Shown here: positions 54,118 through 64,000 of the stretch, piece by piece | Position numbering within the stretch: the first letter of the stretch is position 1 | Layout of the letters: each line of letters opens with the position of its first letter | Assembly: GCF_031143425.1 (NCBI RefSeq) | Contig: NC_090444.1 | Location: forward strand, 62,491,533 to 62,555,532 | DNA length: 64,000 bases | Reading direction: 5' to 3' | DNA from: Pleurodeles waltl | Lineage: Eukaryota > Chordata > Amphibia > Caudata > Salamandridae | The notes under the pieces: model-generated | The model's database searches: none | Told to the model about the DNA's origin: nothing | The model's input: only the letters and a program-made list of their open reading frames with translations | Translations under genes and position numbers: made by a program

Positions 54118-55230
54118 AGAATAACCTTCGGTAATAATTTATCTGGTAGAGACATTTTCTAATTGCAAATTCCTTACCTTCGGATTTCTCCCAGGCGTCA
54201 GACTAGATCCGGAGATTTTTTTATTATCGCAGTACCCTTGCGCACAGTCAAGTGGTGGCAGTCGTCTCCGCGTCTCTCGTTGGCATCGTGGTCGCCGTGA
54301 TGGCGTAGGAGGTCGTATGTAGGCACCACCTCAGCGTAGTGACTTCAAGTTTCTTTTCACAACTTTTACGCCAAAGCACAGAGCCATGAAGAACACCAAG
54401 AACGGTGTCCCAAAACTAAGGCCCTGTAATGGTTATCCCTGTCCAATGAAATCAGTTCGCGAGCAGGAAGGATGGGTGGGTTGGTAAAGAAACTGCAACT
54501 ATAATGTCTCTACCAGATACATTTTTATGGAAGATAAGTAACTAGTTCATCTGATAGAGACTTCTAGTTGCAGATTCTTTTCTCAGAATAGATACCCAAG
54601 CAAGACCATCTTCTGAGGTAGGCTGATAATCTAAGCTCATACTAGAAAGTCCTGCAGGACCGAATGACCAAAGCAGCCGTCTCTGCGGACCTGACTGTCC
54701 AGACAGTAATGCATTTTAAATGTGTGCAGAGATGCCCACGTTGCTATTTTGACAGATATCAATGACAGGAACTCCAGGTGCTAACGCTGTGGTAGCAGCA
54801 TTAGCTCATGTAGAGTGAGCACGCAACCCCTCAGGGGCTTGCTTCTTAGCCAAAGCGTAGCACATTTTGATGCAAAGAAGCACCCATCGTGAGATGTTAC
54901 ACTTCTGCACCGCCTTCCCTTTATTCGTGCCCCCCCCCCAAAAAAAAAGAGTTCATCACCCAACCCGAAATCTTTGGTAAGATTGAGGTAGTATGCCTAG
55001 GCTCTTTTTGCATCCAGACGGTGGAGTCTCTCCTCTTCGTGAGAAGAATGTGGGAGTGAATAAAAAGGGAAAGTGATGGATTGGGCTTCATGAAAGGGCG
55101 TGACCACTTTGTGAAGGAATGAGGCCCTCGTATGGAGCCCCACCTTGTCAGGGAAAACAGACAACAATGGGGGTTTAGAATAAAGAGCCTGAAGCTCACT
55201 CACCCAGCGAGCACAGATCACGGCAACCAG
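54118..55230 (-). mobile_element. DIRS-B2, left portion (terminal repeat, ICR, YR C terminus)
   Basis: AACCTTCGGTAATAATTTATC at 54,122 starts the left terminal repeat. The ICR is at about 54,485-54,595 (CATCTGATAGAGACTTCTAG at 54,556). The recombinase C-terminal region follows to 55,230, with frameshifts and a C-run/A-run near 54,930-54,950. The element is interrupted at 55,230/61,004 by DIRS-A2. On the far side homology to DIRS-B1 resumes within a few bases. Confidence 0.8.
54600..55230 (-). pseudogene. DIRS-B2 tyrosine recombinase, C-terminal half
   Basis: Minus-strand frames carry ARWVSELQALYSKPPLLSVF (55,215-55,150; first Arg replaced by Trp at the ARRVSEL position), DSTVWMQKE and DGCFFASKCATLWL (54,890-54,850), aligning with DIRS-B1 49,580-49,200. 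The frame is broken by the poly-C/poly-A patch near 54,940 and stops near 54,780. It joins its N-terminal half at 61,004-61,475 on the other side of DIRS-A2. Confidence 0.7.
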
Positions 55231-55457
55231 AAGAGCAAGTTACTTACCTTTGTAATGCTTTTTCTGGTGGATACATTTGCTACCTGTGGATTCCCCACCT
55301 AATGAATTCTCCCCATGCGCAGCATTAGACGGAAACTTCTCTCTCTAGCTCTGCACGTCAGGCGAGGACATCATAATTGCCCTACTCCACGTGGCTCCGC
55401 TTGACGTTATCGTGGCAATAAGAGGTCCTCGCTGTCGTGCTGACGTCAGTTCATGCA
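55231..55457 (-). repeat. DIRS-A2 left terminal inverted repeat
   Basis: AGCAAGTTACTTACCTTTG...CCACCTAATGAATTC...GACGTCAGTTCA is the reverse complement of the right end at 60,829-61,003. It extends about 35 bp farther outward than the right end (unequal ends are normal for DIRS). Confidence 0.85.
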
Positions 55458-55724
55458 ATTTTTTAGGTGCCTTTGAAACATATAAAGAACATCGACAATC
55501 TACACCCTTTAAGATTAACAAGAATAAACTTTATAGAGAATCTTCATCTAAAAACTTTTGCACAGTTCTTTAAATAAGGGCACATACCAACATGAATGGT
55601 TTGCAAACTTGAAAATAACTTGAATGTGAACTATAAACATATATACATATGAAGAAACATTGAAACTGAAGTGCACACCCAAGGCGATCCTGGTATGACC
55701 AGACAGACAACGGGGAGGCGGGAG

Positions 55725-55850
55725 GGACCGTCAGGAATCCACAGGTAGCTAATGTATCCACCAGAAAAAGCGTTACCGAAGGTAAGTAACTTGCTCTTCT
55801 GATGGATACAACTATCTGTGAATTCCTCACCTAATGAATAGAGTCCCATA
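55725..55850 (-). repeat. DIRS-A2 internal complementary region
   Basis: TCCACCAGAAAAAGCGTTACC...GGTAAGTAACTTGCTCTT is the reverse complement of the outermost left end (GGTAAGTAACTTGCTCTT matches 55,231-55,248 exactly). It is immediately followed by CTGATGGATACAACTA, the reverse complement of the right end (about 60,985-60,998). The two element ends are thus represented fused, in the order expected of a circular intermediate. Confidence 0.85.
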
Positions 55851-55880
55851 GCAGTACCACCTCGGAGGGTGTCCGTCTGG

Positions 55881-56480
55881 TCAAACCAGGAAATCCTGCA
55901 GCACCGACCGCGCAAAAATGCCATCCATCCGCACCTCTGCATCCAAACAATAATGCTTCACAAAGGTGTAGAGGGAAGACCAAGTCACAGCCTTGCAGAT
56001 GTCCACCATCGGAACACCTATGGCCAAAGCTGATGAGGTTGACTTGGCCCTGGTGGAATGAGCCCTGATCCCCTCAGGAGGATCCTTCTTTGCCAATGAG
56101 TAACATATTTTAATACAAAGAACGGCCCACCTGGAGATCGCTCTCTTGTGGACAGCCTTCTCCTTCCTCACGTATCCAATAAAGAGTTGTTCATCCAACC
56201 GGAACTCTCTCGTCCTGTCGACATAAAAACTGAGAGCCCTCTTAGGGTCCAGACGATGGAGTCTTCCCTCCTCCTTAGATGGATGCGGAGGAGGGTAGAA
56301 CGTCAAGAGAGTTATTGATTGTTCCAAGTGAAATGGAGACACCACCTTGGGGAGGAAAGCCACCCTGGTCCTCAAAACCACCTAATCCTTATAAAAAGTG
56401 GTGAAAGGCGGGTGAGCAGAAAGAGCCTGCAGTTCGCTAACACGTCTAGCCGAAGTGATGGCCACCGTTTTGAAAAACAA
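55881..56480 (-). pseudogene. DIRS-A2 tyrosine recombinase, catalytic domain
   Basis: After a frameshift near 56,480 the frame reads TSARRVSELQALSAHPPF (first catalytic Arg in ARRVSEL), meets a stop at about 56,382, then VVLRTRVAFLPKVVSPFHL. LRAHSTR-equivalent GIRAHSTRAKSTSSALAIGV (H-x-x-R) and TFVKHYCLDAEVR (catalytic Tyr region) lie near 56,060-55,960. Ends VLQDFLV at 55,881. All catalytic residues are recognisable, but the frame is interrupted. Confidence 0.82.
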
Positions 56481-56960
56481 ATATCCTAATGGGCAGCAAT
56501 TAAGTCAACACCAAATTCAAGTCCCACTGCGGCATAATAAAAGGCCTGGGAGGAAATTTATTAGTAAGCCCCCTCAAAAATCGAACAACCAAAGGAGATC
56601 TGAATAGGGAGGGCTGATCTGGAAGATATAAAAAAAGGCAAAAATGCCGAAAGATAGCCCTTAACCGTTGGCAAAGCACAACCACGCTGAGCCAATGACA
56701 ACGCGAACAACAAAACATCAGAAAGATGGGCACTTAAGGGATACATTTTCTTCTCCCCACACCAACGAACAAAATTAGCCCACCTACTTGCATAGACCAA
56801 CTTGGTGGAGTGTCGTCTGGCTGATAAAAGAACGTCCACCACCTCCGGTGGGAGAGCAAAGGAACTCCGGTTGCCCCGTTCAATCACCAGGCATGAAGCT
56901 GCAGGCTTTGGAGGTGGTGTGTCGAACCTGCCCCTGCGAAAGGAGATCTGCCCTGAGAGG
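56480..56960 (-). pseudogene. DIRS-A2 tyrosine recombinase, N-terminal domain
   Basis: PPPKPAASCLVIERGNRSSF, ALPPEVVDVLLSARRHSTKL, VYASRWANFVRWCGEKKMYP, HLSDVLLFALSLAQRGCALP and TVKGYLSAFLPFF form the SAM-like core-binding domain that grips DNA around the recombination site. Intact for about 130 residues, then out of frame with the catalytic domain. Confidence 0.8.
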
Positions 56961-57012
56961 GAGACGGAGCAGCGGGTACAGTGAGTCAGAGAAGGTCTGC
57001 ATACCACACCCT

Positions 57013-57790
57013 TCATGGCCAATCCAGAGCTTTCAGAATGACTTGGGCCCGGTCTTGCCGAATCTTCCTCAAAACCCGAGGAATCAAGGGTATGGGAGGA
57101 AACGCGTAAAGCAACTGGTCGCACCAGGACAACTGAAACGCCCCCCCCCAACGCTCCTTGCATCGGATACTGGTGGCTGCATAACGACTGACAATGCGCA
57201 TTCTCGAGTGGCAAAGAGGTCTATTCGGGGGAAAAACCCCATCCGAAAGATGTAAAGAACTAGATCCGGATGCAGACACCACTCGTGGTTGTCCGAGAAG
57301 AAGCGACTGAGCTTGTCCGCATGTACGTTTAGGACCCCGGCCAAATGGTTTGCCACTACACAAAGGCGATGGTCCCGCACCCGGGATCAGAGTCGCAGAG
57401 CCTCTCTGCAAAGAAGGTACGACCCTACACCCCCCTGTTTGTTGATATACCAAATCGCAGTCATGTTGTCCATCAGAATCTGAACTGACTGACCGCAAAG
57501 GGAAGGGAGGAAGGCCTTGCGGGCCAAACGAATCGCCCGCAGTTCCAGCAGATTGATATGAAACCTCTGCTCTACTGGAGACCAACGACCCTTGATCTCC
57601 AGATCCTCCAGATGAGCTCCCCACCCTACGGTGGAGGCATCCGTTATCACCGTGGCCACCAGAGTTGGCTTCGAGAACGGCTTCCCTTGAGAAAGGTTGC
57701 CTTCCACAGCCCACCATCGGAGATCCGCTGCAGTGTCTCTGGAGACCCTTATCGATTCCCCGAGATCTCCTCTCCAAGCCACTGCTTGCG
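57013..57790 (-). pseudogene. DIRS-A2 RNase H and Dam-like domain
   Basis: RNase H: TAADLRWWAVEGNLSQGKPF, VATVITDASTVGWGAHLEDL, INLLELRAIRLARKAFLPSL, VQILMDNMTAIWYINKQGGV (57,760-57,400; D, E and D catalytic positions retained in TDAS, LLEL and MDN). A frame change at about 57,385 leads into VVANHLAGVLNVHADKLSRF and FFPRIDLFATRECA, and another into LLYAFPPIPLIPRVLRKIRQ. A small C-run (57,141-57,149) marks one frameshift. Confidence 0.8.
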
Positions 57791-57844
57791 GAGGCACCAC
57801 TGAAGAGCCCTCATATGCCAGTGTGCATGCGTGACCAACAGAAT

Positions 57845-58650
57845 TCAAGAAGCGAACAGACCGAGCAAACAAAGGAGCTTGAGGACCGGAACTACTGCTC
57901 CTTCTTGAAACATTGGAACCAGCGCCTGAATGTCCCATATCCGCTGTGGCGGAGGAAAGGCTCGATTCAATGTTGAGTCCAGTACTGCCCCTATGAACAG
58001 GAGACGTTGAGAGGGCTCTAGGTGAGACTTGGGCACATTTATTGAAAAACCCAGACTGAACAACAACTGGGTTGTCAGCTGCAGATGACGCAGCACAAGC
58101 CCCGGAGACTCGGCTTTGATCAACCAATCGTCCAGGTAAGGGAATACTGCTACTCCCTTCCTCCTGAGGTGTGCTGCAACAACTGCAATCACCTTCGTGA
58201 AGACCCGTGGTGTGGAAGTAAGACCAAAAGGAAGGACCGCAAACTGGTAGTGCTGCGATCCTACCACAAACCGGAGATACTTCCTGCGCGACTTGAGAAT
58301 GGGAATGTGAAAATAAGCATCCTGCAAGTCGACCGACACCATCCAATCCTCCTTGTCCAACACCAAAAGCACCTGTGATAGAGTCAGCATTTTTAATTTC
58401 TCCTGTTTGAGGAACCAATTCAAAATCCTCAGGTCCAAAATAGGCCTCAGATGACCATCCTTCTTGCGGATCAGGAAGTACCTGGAATAACACCCCTGAC
58501 CCCTTTCTTGCTCTGGAACCAACTCCACTGCACCTTTCAATAATAGGGAGAGAACCTCCTGTTGTAACAGCAAGAGATGATCTTCTGAACAAAAAGGAAA
58601 GACGGGGAGGGAAGTGAGGCGGAATCTCCCGAAAGGGAAGGGCGTAACCT
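57845..58650 (-). pseudogene. DIRS-A2 reverse transcriptase
   Basis: Open from 58,573 with GCYSRYFLIRKKDGHLRPIL, DWMVSVDLQDAYFHIPILKS (motif A), YQFAVLPFGLTSTPRVFTKV (motif B) and VAVFPYLDDWLIKAESPGLV (catalytic YLDD intact, near 58,110), then the thumb SINVPKSHLEPSQRLLFIGA. Ends at a stop at 57,845 after GLFAS, where DIRS-A1 continues CILLVTHARWHMRALQW; here a short deletion/frameshift has occurred. About 243 residues, the longest intact RT in the window. Confidence 0.85.
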
Positions 58651-58755
58651 CTTCTCACCAAACTGATGAAGTCTGTTGTTATGGACTCCCATATGGGAAG
58701 AAAGAGTGAAAGCCTCCCCCCTACCGGAGAGGTATAAGAAACAATGGTGAGAGGA

Positions 58756-59780
58756 CTAGGGCTTCTTTCCTTGAGGTAACCCTCCAGCGGAAGAGGAAGG
58801 GTGCTGCTGCTGGGTGGCACCTCTTGGGCCGACTCTACCCCGCCCCCTGTATGAGCGATAAGGGAGGCTGGAGGACTGCTGCGATCTCCCGCGAAAGGAA
58901 GAACCTCTTCCAAAAACATGCAGCCGTCTAAGAGATCGAAATGGGGTAGCAGCAGCCTGCAGACCCAAAGATCTAGCTGTGGCCCTACATTCTTTAAAGC
59001 GCTGTAGCGCAGAGTCTGCTTTTGAACCAAACAGTTTTGCCACATCAAAGGGCAGATCCAGCAACATAGACTGGACGTCTGTCGAAAATCCGGAAGTGCG
59101 TAACCACGCATGCCGTCTAGAGGCAACGGAAGTCCCCATGGCTCTTGCAATAGAGTCCGTGGTATCCAGCCCTGTCTGAATAACCTGTGTAGCCGCCACC
59201 CGAGCGTCCGAAAGAAGACTACACAAGTCCTGGCACATGTCCGGAAGTACAGTCTTCGTCGCATCCATTATGGCATGGATATACCTGCCCAGAATACATG
59301 TTGCATTGGCAATTTTAGAGCCATGCTGCAAAAAGAAAACACCTTTCTGGCCGATTGGTCCATCCATTTGGATTCCCAGTCCGAGGGTACTCCCGGAAAT
59401 GAACCAGGGGCCGACCTCGAAGAGCAGGATGCTTGCACCACCAAGCTCTCTGGTGAAGGGTGTTTGGTTAAAAACTCCGGGTCCCCAGGTGCAGATCTAT
59501 AATGCCTGGCCACCAACCTACTATCAGCCAAAGAAAAAACAGGCTTCTTCCAAACCTCTTCGATCGGATCCATCAGGGCTTCATTAAATGGTAAAAGAGG
59601 ATCCACCATGGCTGTAGCAGAATGCAAATCCTCAGTCGAAAGGTTGGTCTTCACCTGCGCCGTCGGTAAAGGAAGATCCAGAAATGCTGCGGCCTTCCTA
59701 ATAAGATTGGTAAGAGGCTGCCTCCTCTGTATATTCATCAGGGGAAGCCAGATCATATTTGAGAGGTATCAAGACCACTT
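58756..59780 (-). pseudogene. DIRS-A2 Gag, middle and C-terminal parts
   Basis: 59,756-59,268 gives the middle block DPLLPFNEALMDPIEEVWKK, RLVARHYRSAPGDPEFLTKH and PSPESLVVQAS. A frame change near 59,330 leads into 59,367-58,756: DTTDSIARAMGTSVASRRHA, WLRTSGFSTDVQSMLLDLPF and DVAKLFGSKADSALQRFKEC, followed by an Arg/Gly/Ser-rich tail (GRGSSFRGRSQQSS, YRGRGRVGPRGATQQQ). The RGG-like tail would suit RNA binding. Ends in a stop at 58,756, just before the RT region in another frame. Confidence 0.78.
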
Positions 59781-59917
59781 GCTGTGTCCAACCCAGGGAA
59801 ATCACCCTGGGGGTCAGTGATCTCCCCTTCTTCGAGGAATTGCTGCAGATATTCCCTCTCCTCTAAAAGTCTAAGTCTTGGAGCAGAGCAACGTCGGTGA
59901 ATGGCGCCGGGAAGGCG

Positions 59918-60744
59918 TCATGACAGGTTCGCCGGATCCACCGACGCCGCAGATGGATCCATCAGCGCCATGGAGAAGGCACCCGCATCCGATGCCGACA
60001 TCCGACCTCTCGGCCCCATCACCTCCAACACCAGCATCAAAGGTCTCTCCCTCAACGTCGAGGGCTGCACTGTCGGCAGAGAGGCCTGACTTGAATCTCC
60101 AGCCAAACAAAATGGCATAAACGGCGTTGGTTTATATGGAGCTGGAACGAGATTGAAAGCCAGGGGACCAGTGGGGCCAGCCGGCGCACCACCTCCCGGA
60201 GCCATATTTTGAAAAATCTGGAACATGGCATTAAGGAATGCCGCAGGATCCGTACCCGGAGCCGGGAACGAATGATAAGCCTGTGGAGCCGGTGCCGGGC
60301 TGGACTCATCAGGTTCAGTATGCACCGGCGAAGCCAGATGACTGAGGATCCACAACTTCAAAGACTGACGGGGACTTTTGCGGCGTCGCAGGTTGAGGGG
60401 GACACAGTCGGACTCACTTCTCAAGACTTTTGGTGCCGGGACAATGGAGACCTCGACCAACTTCTGGACTGACGGCGGGAGTCACGATGACGTCACTTCT
60501 TATGGGATGACTTTCCAGAAGAGGACCGATGGTGCCGCTTCCTCTCCTTCTTGGACCTTGCCAAGAAAAGCTTTGCCTCGCGTTCCTTCAATGCCTTCGT
60601 ATTCATCTTTTGGCAGGATCCGCATTCTTGGAAGTCGTGATCGGAACTGAGGAACCAAAGACAATCGTTGTGCGGATCAGTCACAGACATGCAACCTCCA
60701 CATTCCCTGCAAGGCTTGAACCCCGACTTTTTCGGAGCCGACAT
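59918..60744 (-). pseudogene. DIRS-A2 Gag, N-terminal part
   Basis: Start chosen at 60,744 (MSAPKKSGFKP), which aligns with DIRS-A1. A zinc-module-like cluster CRECGGCMSVTDPH..CLWF...C..C is conserved (one CLWC has become CLWF). KALKEREAKLFLARSKKERK and HHRSSSGKSSHKK end at a stop (60,493). The Pro/Ala-rich linker resumes in another frame (60,460-59,918) with AFLNAMFQIFQNMAPGGGAP. Confidence 0.78.
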
Positions 60745-60828
60745 CCTGGAAATACACAAAGTATACCTTCCGAAGAGCTAATGATACAGGTAGCAGAAAA
60801 GTAACCGTTATCTAAAAGGGACGGAAAA

Positions 60829-61003
60829 AAGTGAACTGACGTCAGCACGGCGGTGAGGAACTCTTATTGCCACGATGACGTCACGCGGAGCCGGGCAATT
60901 GTGATGTCCTCACCGACGTGCACAGCTAGAGAGAAGTTTCCGTTGCGCATGGCGAGAATTCATTAGGTGAGGAATCCACAGGTAGTTGTATCCATCAGAA
61001 ATG
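60829..61003 (-). repeat. DIRS-A2 right terminal inverted repeat
   Basis: GTGAACTGACGTCAGCACG...CATTAGGTGAGGAATCCACAG...TCCATCAGAAATG. It pairs with 55,268-55,457 in inverse orientation and matches the right end of DIRS-A1, including several TGACGTCA-type (CRE-like) sites. Confidence 0.85.
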
Positions 61004-61480
61004 CAGTTTTAAGAATAAGGAGCCGCACAGAACAGCTGTGTAATGGCTCAAAGGAAGCACATATCAGCTAAGTAAGAACAACATTAAGGTCTTACTGAGG
61101 CGTGATAAAGTGGGGGGGGGGGGTTACAAATGGGTAAGACCATTAAGTAATCTACCCACAAGAGGAGACTTAAAAAGAGAATGTTGGTCCACCAACATTA
61201 GGGAGGCTGAGAGCCGCCAAGTAACCTTTAAACAGTGCCAATGCAGAGCCCTACTGGGTGAAAGATATGATGAACCAAAGAACTGCAGAGAAAGAAGCGG
61301 GGGTGGGGGGAGGGGGTCGGTGGAGGAAATCAAGAGACTTGTTTCTATACCATGACACAAATTGATGCCGACAAGCGTATACCATTTTGGTGGAGGGACT
61401 CCTGGTTGCCAAGATAAACTCACAGACTTCGTGTGGAAGGTCAAAAGCCGTCAACTGCCGCAGCTCTATCACCACATGGA
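61004..61480 (-). pseudogene. DIRS-B2 tyrosine recombinase, N-terminal half
   Basis: VIELRQLTAFDLPHEVCEFI, LATRSPSTKMVYACRHQFVS and WYRNKSLDF match the start of DIRS recombinases (compare VERGN..SF.LPP.VVD..L..RRHSTK). A G-run (61,112-61,122) and other indels disrupt it. The sequence directly at 61,004 (CAGTTTTAAGAATAAGGA) aligns with DIRS-B1 at about 49,590, showing where DIRS-A2 entered. Confidence 0.7.
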
Positions 61481-62262
61481 AGGCGAAGATTGGACAGCTT
61501 CAGATGGAGAACCATCCCCTGCTGCTGCACCAGAAGTGCCTCCCTAATTTGCAGTCTGACTGGAAGATCAGTGGCCATGCTCAATAGCTCTGGATACCGT
61601 ACTCTCCGTGCCCAGTCTGGAGCCACAAAGATTACTTGGGCCAGAAGTGGTATTGGCAGGAAGGCGTAAAGGAAGCCCGAGATCCACTCAAGACTAAAAG
61701 CGTTGCAGAGCGAGTGCAGTCATGAAAACTTCAACATGCAAAACAGCTGACATTGAGTGCTCTCTACAGAGCCGAACAGATAACCAAGGCTCTCCCCATT
61801 TGTGAAAGAGACCTTGCACCTTTTCTAGATGTAGACGCCATTCTAGATCGACTGACTCAATGACTGCATTTGCCTGCTCTGACGCTTGGGGATCACACCA
61901 GATGTTGAACCACCAGTGATATGCCCTGATGTGCCAGCCATGTCCAGAATCACAGAGCCTCTTTATAAAGGGTCCAGGACCCTACTCCACCCTGTTTGTT
62001 GCAGTACCACATGCCAGTAGTGCTGTCTGTGAACACTTGCACTACTTTCCCTTTGAGAGAGGGAAGGATTTCAATGCAAGCGTGATTCCCTGGAGCTCAA
62101 GAAGGTTGATGTTGGGCCCAGAATCCACATGAGACCAGAGGCCTATGATCTACGCCTCTCCTATGTGGCCGCCCCATCCCAGTTGTGAGGCATCTGTCAC
62201 TACTGAGATATCTGGTTGGGGAAGCAAGAGATCCAGATTCCAAAGCCACCACAGCAGATCTT
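61481..62262 (-). pseudogene. DIRS-B2 RNase H and Dam-like region, strongly decayed
   Basis: Aligns at nucleotide level with DIRS-B1 50,030-50,850 (for example ACACTTGCACTACTTTCCCTTTGAG at 62,032 against the 50,590 region). Little amino-acid continuity remains. PDWARRVRYPELLSMATDLP at about 61,620 is the end of the Dam-like domain. Confidence 0.65.
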
Positions 62263-63090
62263 TCACAGTCCCCTCCGAGATCTAGACCATGTCAGAGAGA
62301 TTACACTGATGCTGTGCCCACTGGAACTTAAATCCCATTGAAGAGCCCGCATATGCCATCTGGCATGTGTCACTAGTAGGATGCAGGACGCCATGAGGCC
62401 CTGCAGCCTCTGAGTTGTTTTCACCGAAAGCCAGGATAGAGGCTGAAACATCAGAATCATAGCATGAATATTCTTGATTCGCTTTTTGGGAGGATAGGTC
62501 CGAAACTGCACTGTGTCCAGAACAGCCCCGATTAAACGGAGCATCTGATAGGAAGTCAGGTGAGACTTTGGCATGTTTATAGTGAACCTCAAGGTATGCA
62601 GGAGGTTCGCCTTAGTCTGAAGGTGGGAGACAACTTTCTGGGGCGTGTCTGCCTTCAACAGCCAGTCGTCGAGATAGGGGAAGACCGAAACTCCTAACCT
62701 GCGCAGATGAGCTGCAACCACCGCCATCACTTTCGTGAACACCCGAGGGGTGCTGGTAAGGCCCAAAGGGATCACAGTAAATTGAAAGTGCTCGTGATCT
62801 ACTAGGAATCGTAGACAGTACCCGTGGGCAGGCAGGATGGGAATATGGAAACAAGCACCCTGCAAGTATAACGCTACCATCCAGTCTCCTGGGTCTAAGG
62901 CAGACAAGACATGAGCCAGAGTGAGCATTTTGAACTTCTTCTTGCAGAACAGAATGAGGGCCCGAAGGTCTAGGATAGGACATAAGTCTTTGCCTTTTTT
63001 GGGCACCAGAAAGTAGCAGGAACAACAACTACAACCTACTTCTGGCATAGGGACCCTCTCTATGGCACCTTTGGCGAAGAGAGCCGTGAC
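62263..63090 (-). pseudogene. DIRS-B2 reverse transcriptase
   Basis: Frame 63,048-62,263 (about 260 residues): SCYFLVPKKGKDLCPILDLR, DWMVALYLQGACFHIPILPA (motif A, with Tyr in place of the catalytic Asp of VDLQDAY and a second change to GAC), VIPLGLTSTPRVFTKVMAVV (motif B) and VSVFPYLDDWLLKADTPQKV (catalytic Asp pair kept). The thumb INMPKSHLTSYQMLRLIGAV and CILLVTHARWHMRALQW follow. Frame open, but the motif A substitutions make activity very unlikely. Confidence 0.85.
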
Positions 63091-64000
63091 TTTCTAGCAA
63101 AGAATTGGCAGATGATCATCTGGTAAGGGGCCGTAAGATGGAGGCATGGCCGGTGGGGATTACCCCCTTTGTATGATATGCAAAACCCACCTGTCTGTCG
63201 TGATGGTCTTCTAGTGGGGCAGGTGAATGCGAATCCTGCCACCAACTGGTATATGAGGGTGGGTACGGACTAGGAAGGTTTGGAGGCTGCACCAGGGTGG
63301 AGTGGGCAAACCTGTGTTTTCCTGTCCCATGGGCCTGCAGGATTCTGCATCCCCGGTGGCTGTAAAAGGGACACAACAGGAAGCCCGTTCCGTTGCCACG
63401 AAAGGGGCAAAATATGGACTGTTGGTGGTGAGGTGAAACAGAGAGGCCAAGGGATCGAGCCATAGCCCGGCACTCAAACCTCTCATGCGCCGCCTTGTCC
63501 CCAAAGAGACAGGTGCCATCAAAGGGCATGTCCATGAGGGTCTGTTGGACATTTCCTGTAAAAACAGATGCCCTCAACCAGGCATGGCTCCTCAAGGCCA
63601 CCGTCAACGCATCCCATTTACCTGTAGAATTGGTTGTGTCCATTTCACAGAGAATGGTGAACTTAGCTGCATCTCTCCCATCAGCAAAGGCTTGGGAGAT
63701 GTTAGCCCGGGTCTTCTCCAGGATCTGCGGCAGAACTTGCACGACCGTATCCCACAAGCAGTGGTTAAAGCAGCACAAAAGGCATGCAGTGCTCACCGAC
63801 CGCAACGCCAGACTGGAGGAAGAAAACCTCATCTTCTTACCAAGTTGGTCTTTGATTCTCTATCCGGGGGAGTGGAAAATAATGCACCAGATGACAATGA
63901 TGCCTGGATGAAAAGGCTCTCAGGTGAGGGGTGTTGGGCCAGGAATTTAGGGTCGTTTGGAGCAGGCTGATGGGGGCGAGCGATTCTACTGTTTACAGGA
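63091..64000 (-). pseudogene. DIRS-B2 Gag, C-terminal and middle parts, cut by window end
   Basis: 63,832-63,116 encodes LALRSVSTACLLC, ILEKTRANISQAFADGRDAA, TILCEMDTTNSTGKW, RSHAWLRASVFTGNVQQTLM and DMPFDGTCLFGDKAAHERFE, the DIRS-B Gag block seen at 52,430-52,100 in DIRS-B1. Beyond 63,840 the middle block continues in another frame off the right edge. The tail differs from DIRS-B1 after about 63,400. Confidence 0.75.

Larger units (their letters stand above)
55231..61003 (-). mobile_element. DIRS-A2, nearly complete DIRS element nested in DIRS-B2
   Basis: Terminal inverted repeats at 55,231-55,457 and 60,829-61,003. Minus-strand order: Gag (60,744-58,756), RT (58,573-57,845), RNase H/Dam-like (57,790-57,013), recombinase (56,930-55,881), internal complementary region (about 55,764-55,850). 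All hallmarks of a full DIRS element are present, but every gene carries at least one frameshift or stop. Inserted in the recombinase gene of DIRS-B2 without an obvious target duplication, as expected for recombinase-mediated integration. Confidence 0.88.

Noticed and set aside
57387..59264. 625-residue minus-strand frame as a novel protein
   Set aside because: It joins shadow sequence over Gag and RT to the true RNase H frame through a frameshift in DIRS-A2, so it is not a coherent protein.

Overview
The window reads as intergenic or intronic DNA of a very large, repeat-saturated vertebrate genome. A salamander, perhaps newt-like, is the best guess. That is inferred from the mix of DIRS-type tyrosine-recombinase retrotransposons, Ty3/gypsy remnants, Tx1/L1-like and L2/CR1-like LINEs and very abundant non-autonomous repeats; no host marker gene confirms it. 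I found no host exon, tRNA, rRNA or CRISPR array. Almost every long open frame is either a transposon protein or a shadow frame of one.

Layout. 1-8,430: unclassified LTR-like repeats, including a 1.72-kb tandem duplication and several copies of a family whose ends read TGTAGGAA, one of them split by an L2/CR1-like LINE tail. 8,431-11,471 (minus): a decayed Ty3/gypsy-like gag-protease fossil interrupted by hairpin-chain element A. 11,714-17,807: LTR-like repeats, hairpin-chain element D (14,033-14,951) and a 2.46-kb element with near-palindromic termini. 17,808-24,430: mostly unrecognised, with a gypsy integrase fossil (minus) and a Tx1-like endonuclease fossil (plus). 24,431-28,750: hairpin-chain element B, a gypsy RT/RNase H/integrase fossil (plus), hairpin-chain element C, then a polypurine tract and LTR-like end. 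28,750-33,290: simple-sequence blocks of CACTCCA type and an hAT-like non-autonomous element with a perfect 8-bp target duplication. 33,290-43,640: three Tx1/L1-like LINE copies (two plus, one minus), one containing a four-copy 71-bp minisatellite. 43,655-64,000 (minus): DIRS elements. DIRS-A1 lacks its recombinase end, DIRS-B1 lacks its gag end, there is a short DIRS fragment, and DIRS-B2 carries a nearly complete DIRS-A2 nested inside its recombinase gene.

The DIRS copies show how the family's genes work together. Gag packages RNA, RT/RNase H copies it, a Dam-like domain follows, and the tyrosine recombinase integrates a circle whose junction is templated by the internal complementary region. 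All copies carry stops or frameshifts, so none looks autonomous.

The most unusual content is the hairpin-chain elements. Each is 565-919 bp, made almost entirely of consecutive inverted repeats, with GG(G/C)-type terminal inverted repeats and 3-bp flanking duplications. In A, B and C the stem sequences differ between copies, yet both arms of each stem have changed together.
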